From Desulfuromonas sp. (lineage in GTDB: Bacteria; Desulfobacterota; Desulfuromonadia; Desulfuromonadales; SZUA-401): a DNA stretch of 48,031 nt. Shown here piece by piece: positions 45,701 to 48,031 of the stretch; positions within the stretch are counted from its first letter, which is position 1, and the number at the start of each line of letters is the position of its first letter. Position numbers and translations under genes: made by a program. The notes below the pieces were generated by a model, which saw only the letters and a program-made list of their open reading frames with translations, was not told the origin of the DNA and ran no database searches. Where the stretch lies: assembly GCA_002869605.1 (NCBI GenBank), contig PKUI01000226.1:1-48031 (forward strand), read 5' to 3'.

Positions 45701-46407
45701 TTTATGATACCAGCAAAGACCCAACCGATCCTCATGGGGGTTTCTTTGTCGGGAATATTGGCTACAACAAGGGGAACCCTCTACTTGGCACCGCCTCGGG
45801 GATCGAACTCTGGACAGCTCCTTCGAGGCAACGATATGCAATTCTTGCGTGTGGTCCCTATGGCGTCGGCGTGGTTGATATCACAGATATTAACAATATG
45901 CAGATCGTCAAGGTTTTTGAACCGATTAAGTATGAAGACGGGGATGTTGGCTCGGCCGACGGCCAGGCCATTGACGTTGAAGTCGTCGGTGACAATGCCT
46001 ACTTCGGCTACGACAGTTTTGGTCTCGTTGCCTACAGTATGGCTGAGCTCGTTGAACCGTTACCGGACGGGGTCGATCCAACCGATTTGTTCAAAAAAGA
46101 AGCTGACGGGACGGTTGTCTACGATTATCGCCCGGAATTCCTCGGCAAGTTTAAACTGCAAGACGTTGAAGGCTATGAGGATGCAGATGGTGGTAGCGTG
46201 AAGATGGCCTACACCCAGCAATCTGGAAATCTCTACTTCTATGCGGCCTTCGGACATTACGGTGTAGTGAAGATCGATTACACCGATGCGACGGCTCCAG
46301 AACTTTTGGATGCGGTACCGACGGCGTCGGAATGTGTCGATGTTGAAATCTCCAACGGTCGCCTCTATGTAGGCGATCACGCTGGAGGGTTGGTGCTTTT
46401 TAAATAA
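42745..46407 (+). CDS. Large secreted repeat protein: carboxypeptidase-regulatory-like domains and LVIVD/beta-propeller-like repeats
   Basis: The 1220-residue protein starts at ATG 42745 behind AGAGGAGAG and has a signal peptide cut near FAAKP. Two carboxypeptidase-regulatory-like beta domains follow (about 35-105 and 115-190; GYTMFPVAGGYTITATADGY, GQYSMEVAAGDYSLKASLDG). An Ig/PKD-like region comes next (about 197-290). The remaining 900 residues contain many repeats of a (V/Y)(D/V)(I/V)E(I/V)...AYVA(D/T)G..GL.(I/V)(Y/V)D form, as in LVIVD-repeat propeller proteins. It has almost no cysteine and no heme site. It probably acts in adhesion or as an extracellular matrix or scaffold. Its GC content looks lower than its neighbours'. 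A GEMM-type riboswitch controls it. Confidence 0.75.
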   Translation: MNAPRLTGIWVTACLLLCSTISFAAKPAPSTDGAGTLTGKVLVAGTRATIVGATVTAVGIETYTTETDNQGGYTMFPVAGGYTITATADGYNNKTFSATIREGKRTKLNFALSEVVLTGGVLTGTVADSTGEPLSGVLIETNIGGYNDLTDAEGQYSMEVAAGDYSLKASLDGYQSATKTASVAAGLTTTTDFTLNKLSAGLSITALTATPSSFVEAGATTILLTATVEGTPSNYFWEQLSGPKVPLTGTGLTATADVSALEVAAECELVFELTVADATNSVSQTVTVLVQPVDMLQYPGPNVQIGGSTTAVARFQYSGAEWCLFNIGTTLKATTVGINKGDVYELVLPGIVYDIEIIDYNAQTYALVATGSAGVAVVNISDPTNMLLVSVAPVNYYFDGVTYTEGGGSILYDNIFASDAGPVVALASDGNDLYIGDNNYGIHKTSLANLFGDIREEGDGTLLIDQEVLTVQYAGEHTWGGPISLEYYDGKLFAGLGALGMGIFDSATLEQTGRYNLYTDEDRTEDYFGTMALSETVHRDLEGDLFLDDFTGMPDYRQVNYEIGIIMHGTDEDNTPWADFEREGKWYYEAVDVDVAQQGNRTIAYIAYSLGGVIAADITGFETATATNFLNASYLGYFVAVPANGPYDTGSQPSSLLPYEGAGMLKESGVLSVNVLGDRLYLTDHFAGLVILNSAGEPENWHGDAPPYDNDTDGIPNNNVPEFEDVTSYDMSPWDPVDNESLPWAYYQPPCELATRELNGHGYGLALMDNILLSAAGQIDVLECSTAGGLVFVDVVDIEAPLMDDRFDIAVAFPSTDEIGAAPDGSPTATISLGHTDGIAATENYIYVSDGPHGITAWKITNDEGYPTDEVHVVANTLQDEYPIDVGGELIYPASHTVRNVLDPNGQFTWALSVGNGMRRVPIAEVEAGGGEVGLPLLMKLHIDDSFEHNADWGVVKKFNYQDQAYDVEFLGNYAYVADGTNGLTIYDTSKDPTDPHGGFFVGNIGYNKGNPLLGTASGIELWTAPSRQRYAILACGPYGVGVVDITDINNMQIVKVFEPIKYEDGDVGSADGQAIDVEVVGDNAYFGYDSFGLVAYSMAELVEPLPDGVDPTDLFKKEADGTVVYDYRPEFLGKFKLQDVEGYEDADGGSVKMAYTQQSGNLYFYAAFGHYGVVKIDYTDATAPELLDAVPTASECVDVEISNGRLYVGDHAGGLVLFK

Positions 46408-46416
46408 GTCACCTAA

Positions 46417-46498
46417 ATACCCGGACAAAGCCAAACTTATCGTGAGATAGGGACGGAAAACAGGGGGGACTTTAAGACTTTGAAATGGCCGAGCTACC
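46417..46498 (+). promoter_or_regulatory. GEMM-type riboswitch aptamer, copy 2 (probably decayed)
   Basis: This stretch is very like copy 1 and contains the same CCAAACUUAUC-GUGA-GAUAGGGACGGAAA block. However, the second stem is damaged: CGGGUCU...AGAU of copy 1 reads GGGGGAC...AAAU here, and GAAAGC reads GAAAAC. Only 10 bases separate it from the stop codon upstream, so it has no evident promoter of its own. Confidence 0.6.
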
Positions 46499-46537
46499 AA
46501 CAGGCGAAACCTGTTCTGTTGGTACGTTCGGCCTTTT
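46417..46537 (+). repeat. Direct repeat, right copy
   Basis: This is the downstream partner of the repeat at 42428-42547. Recombination between the two would remove the large secreted protein gene and leave one riboswitch. Confidence 0.85.
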
Positions 46538-46541
46538 TCTT
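46487..46541 (+). terminator. Terminator of riboswitch copy 2
   Basis: GGCCGA (46487-46492) pairs with TCGGCC (46528-46533) with an inner ACCAAC/GTTGGT stem and a run of five T. With a weak aptamer it would act as the constitutive terminator of the large secreted protein gene. Confidence 0.75.
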
Positions 46542-46548
46542 TGGGGCT

Positions 46549-46701
46549 ATGGTGAATTCCACTGAACACAACCTCCTTGAGGTTTCAAATTTTTCATCAG
46601 GGTTAAGTGTTGGCTTGGTGTATGATACAAAGAATCCAGGTTCTCCAATTGTGCACTTAGCTAAACAATATTCTGCGAGCCAAGAACGGAAAATGCCGTA
46701 G
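46549..46701 (+). CDS. Short ORF after riboswitch copy 2 (50 aa), doubtful
   Basis: An ATG at 46549, 16 bases after the terminator stem, opens a 50-residue ORF ending at 46701. No ribosome site is evident and the sequence is not recognised. It may be the remnant of a gene once controlled by this riboswitch. Confidence 0.2.
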   Translation: MVNSTEHNLLEVSNFSSGLSVGLVYDTKNPGSPIVHLAKQYSASQERKMP

Positions 46702-46792
46702 CAAAAACCCCAATGTTGAATATGGATTGATCGAAGGACTTGTTTAAAATTAGACAGTGGTAAGACACATAAAACTTACAAGGTAGACAGAA

Positions 46793-46830
46793 AAAGCCCT
46801 AACCACAACGGTTGGGGCTTTTCGTATATA
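46793..46830. terminator. Bidirectional hairpin terminator
   Basis: AAAAAGCCCTAACC pairs with GGTTGGGGCTTTT (one mismatch) around a 5-base loop, with a T tract on the plus strand. The upstream stretch 46702-46792 shows nothing else. Confidence 0.7.
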
Positions 46831-47031
46831 CCCTGCATTTTAAGAAATGCTCGAGCCTCTTGCCGCAAACTTCCACACGATATTCAGACATTCTCAGTGA
46901 GCAGACAACTTTACATTTGTTCTTTTTCAACAGTGGGCACCGAACCCCCAAAAGATTTCGAAGATATGTCATAAAATGCTATAACCGTTGTCAGCACACA
47001 CACAATCCCCCCTTCAGAGAGCGGTGTCATT
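46831..47031 (+). other. AT-rich leader of the EamA transporter gene
   Basis: It contains an extended -10 element TGCTATAAC at 46977-46985, about 47 bases before the GTG start. No other feature is seen. Confidence 0.45.
46977..46985 (+). promoter_or_regulatory. Extended -10 promoter element
   Basis: TGC followed by TATAAC matches the TGnTATAAT extended -10. The -35 region (TTTCGA) is weak, as is common for such promoters. Confidence 0.45.
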
Positions 47032-47937
47032 GTGCCCCTCACCTACCTGAAACTGTTTGGCGTCGCCTTCTTCTGGGGCGGCACCTTCGTTGCCGGTCGC
47101 TGGCTTGGCGGCTCGGTCGACCCGGTCTCGGCGGCGTTTTTCCGTTTCGCCATTGCAAGCAGCGTGCTGCTCGTGCTGCTGAAATGGCGCGAAGGAAATC
47201 TACCACGCCTTGACGGCCGCCAGTTGCTGGCGGTCACCGCCCTCGGCGCCACCGGCATCTTCGCCTACAACCTGTTCTTCTTCAACGGCCTGGTACACAT
47301 CGCGGCCGGCCGCGCGGCACTGATCATCGCCCTTAACCCGGTGGCGATCGCCCTCTCCGCTGCCCTGATCTACAGGGAACCGTTACCGCCACGGCGCGCA
47401 TTCGGCATCCTGCTGTCGCTGTGCGGAGCCATCCTGGTCATCACCCGCGGTCAGCCGCTGACAATCTTCGACGACGGCATCGGCCGTGGCGAGCTGCTGA
47501 TCTTCGGCTGCGTGCTGTCGTGGAGCCTCTACTCGGTGATCGGCAAGAGTGCCATGCGCGGCCTCACACCGCTGGCCGCGGTCTGCTGGTCGTCGCTGGT
47601 CGGCACTCTTTTGCTGTTCTTCCCGGCGCTGGCCCATCACAGTTTTAGCGAGGCGCTGAGCTTCTCACCCGGCGCCTGGACGAGCATCATCTATCTCGGC
47701 CTGTTTGGCACGGTGGTTGGCTTCTTTTGGTATTTCGAAGGGATACAGCGGATCGGCCCGTCACGGGCGGCGGTGTTTATCAATTTCGTTCCGGTCAACG
47801 GGGTGCTGCTCGCCACCCTCCTGCTCGACGAACCGTTGACCCTTGCGCTGCTCGGCGGTGGTGCGCTGGTGATATGCGGCTCGTACCTGGCGAACTCCGG
47901 GGGAGAAACGCCTTCTGCCCCCAACGCTCAGAGCTGA
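47032..47937 (+). CDS. EamA/DMT-superfamily transporter
   Basis: The 301-residue protein has ten hydrophobic helices in two EamA repeats (about 5-135 and 150-290). Family hallmarks are WGGTFVAGRW near the start, NPVAIALSAALIYREPL at the end of the first repeat and the NFVPVNGVLLATLLLDEPLT pattern (partly shown: NFVPVNGVLLATLLLDEP) at the end of the second. Members export amino acids and other metabolites or move nucleotide sugars; the substrate cannot be told. GTG 47032 is the likely start with GAGAG upstream. Confidence 0.9.
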   Translation: MPLTYLKLFGVAFFWGGTFVAGRWLGGSVDPVSAAFFRFAIASSVLLVLLKWREGNLPRLDGRQLLAVTALGATGIFAYNLFFFNGLVHIAAGRAALIIALNPVAIALSAALIYREPLPPRRAFGILLSLCGAILVITRGQPLTIFDDGIGRGELLIFGCVLSWSLYSVIGKSAMRGLTPLAAVCWSSLVGTLLLFFPALAHHSFSEALSFSPGAWTSIIYLGLFGTVVGFFWYFEGIQRIGPSRAAVFINFVPVNGVLLATLLLDEPLTLALLGGGALVICGSYLANSGGETPSAPNAQS

Positions 47938-47978
47938 CTGTCCCGGAGACTACTCCCGAGGGGTCCTGCTTAAACGGA

Positions 47979-48031
47979 TCAGCCCCCGGCCTTCTTGGCC
48001 TTGAAACCTTTGGCCTGCAGCAGGTCGACCA
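47979..48031 (-). CDS. C-terminal end of a leftward gene (partial)
   Basis: Reading leftward from the window edge, an open frame encodes VDLLQAKGFKAKKAGG and stops with TGA at 47981-47979. Only 16 residues are visible, basic and helical in character. It converges on the EamA gene. The product cannot be identified. Confidence 0.5.
   Translation of the reverse strand, partial: VDLLQAKGFKAKKAGG

Overview
The window looks like chromosome from a Geobacter/Pelobacter/Desulfuromonas-type bacterium (Desulfuromonadia). The signs are multiheme c-type cytochromes with CxxCH and CxxxxCH motifs, a cytochrome/FeS/NrfD quinone module, a NapC/NirT cytochrome with three membrane spans like Geobacter ImcH, a GEMM-type (cyclic dinucleotide) riboswitch, a sigma-54 promoter, and the run rho-rpmE-thyX-prfA-prmC-murA-his-mutS2-dnaG-rpoD. 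The assignment rests on gene content and motifs read by eye.

1-6.4 kb: respiration. After the 5' end of a leftward membrane-protein gene comes a rightward three-gene operon (tetraheme cytochrome, Tat-exported four-cluster FeS protein, NrfD-like quinone-site subunit). Next is an AT-rich regulatory zone with a cysteine-rich MerR regulator flanked by two tiny single-span membrane proteins, then a NapC/NirT-type inner-membrane cytochrome.

6.4-27.1 kb: a leftward block of 21 housekeeping genes. In transcription order it reads prmA, rsmE, a lipoprotein, rho, rpmE, thyX, prfA, prmC, murA, hisG, hisD, hisB, hisH, hisA, hisF, hisE, yqeY-like, cvpA-like, mutS2, dnaG, rpoD. Many genes overlap or nearly touch. 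rho has its own promoter and a long leader.

27.1-38.9 kb: signalling and stress. The rightward genes are a PEP-synthase regulatory kinase/phosphorylase, an OmpR/EnvZ-type pair, a Do-type periplasmic protease, a NarX/NarL-type pair, a FadR-type repressor with a probable self-operator, a small unknown protein, a DUF815 AAA ATPase and a TraB/ChaN-like membrane protein. A leftward secreted endonuclease I gene has its signal peptide interrupted at a homopolymer. Two short stretches look like small RNAs with their own promoter and terminator.

38.9-47.0 kb: exported proteins. A sigma-54-type promoter precedes a 979-residue lipoprotein with 13 heme motifs (seven tandem monoheme domains plus a CxxxxCH cassette). 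It is followed by a 1220-residue secreted repeat protein controlled by a GEMM-type riboswitch with a terminator. A second, partly decayed copy of the riboswitch lies directly after that gene, so the gene sits between direct repeats of about 115 bp. The window ends with an EamA-type transporter and the last codons of a leftward gene.

The most unusual feature is the riboswitch pair. In both copies the base that contacts the ligand in the classical c-di-GMP aptamer appears to be C rather than G, and the second copy has no convincing gene behind it.
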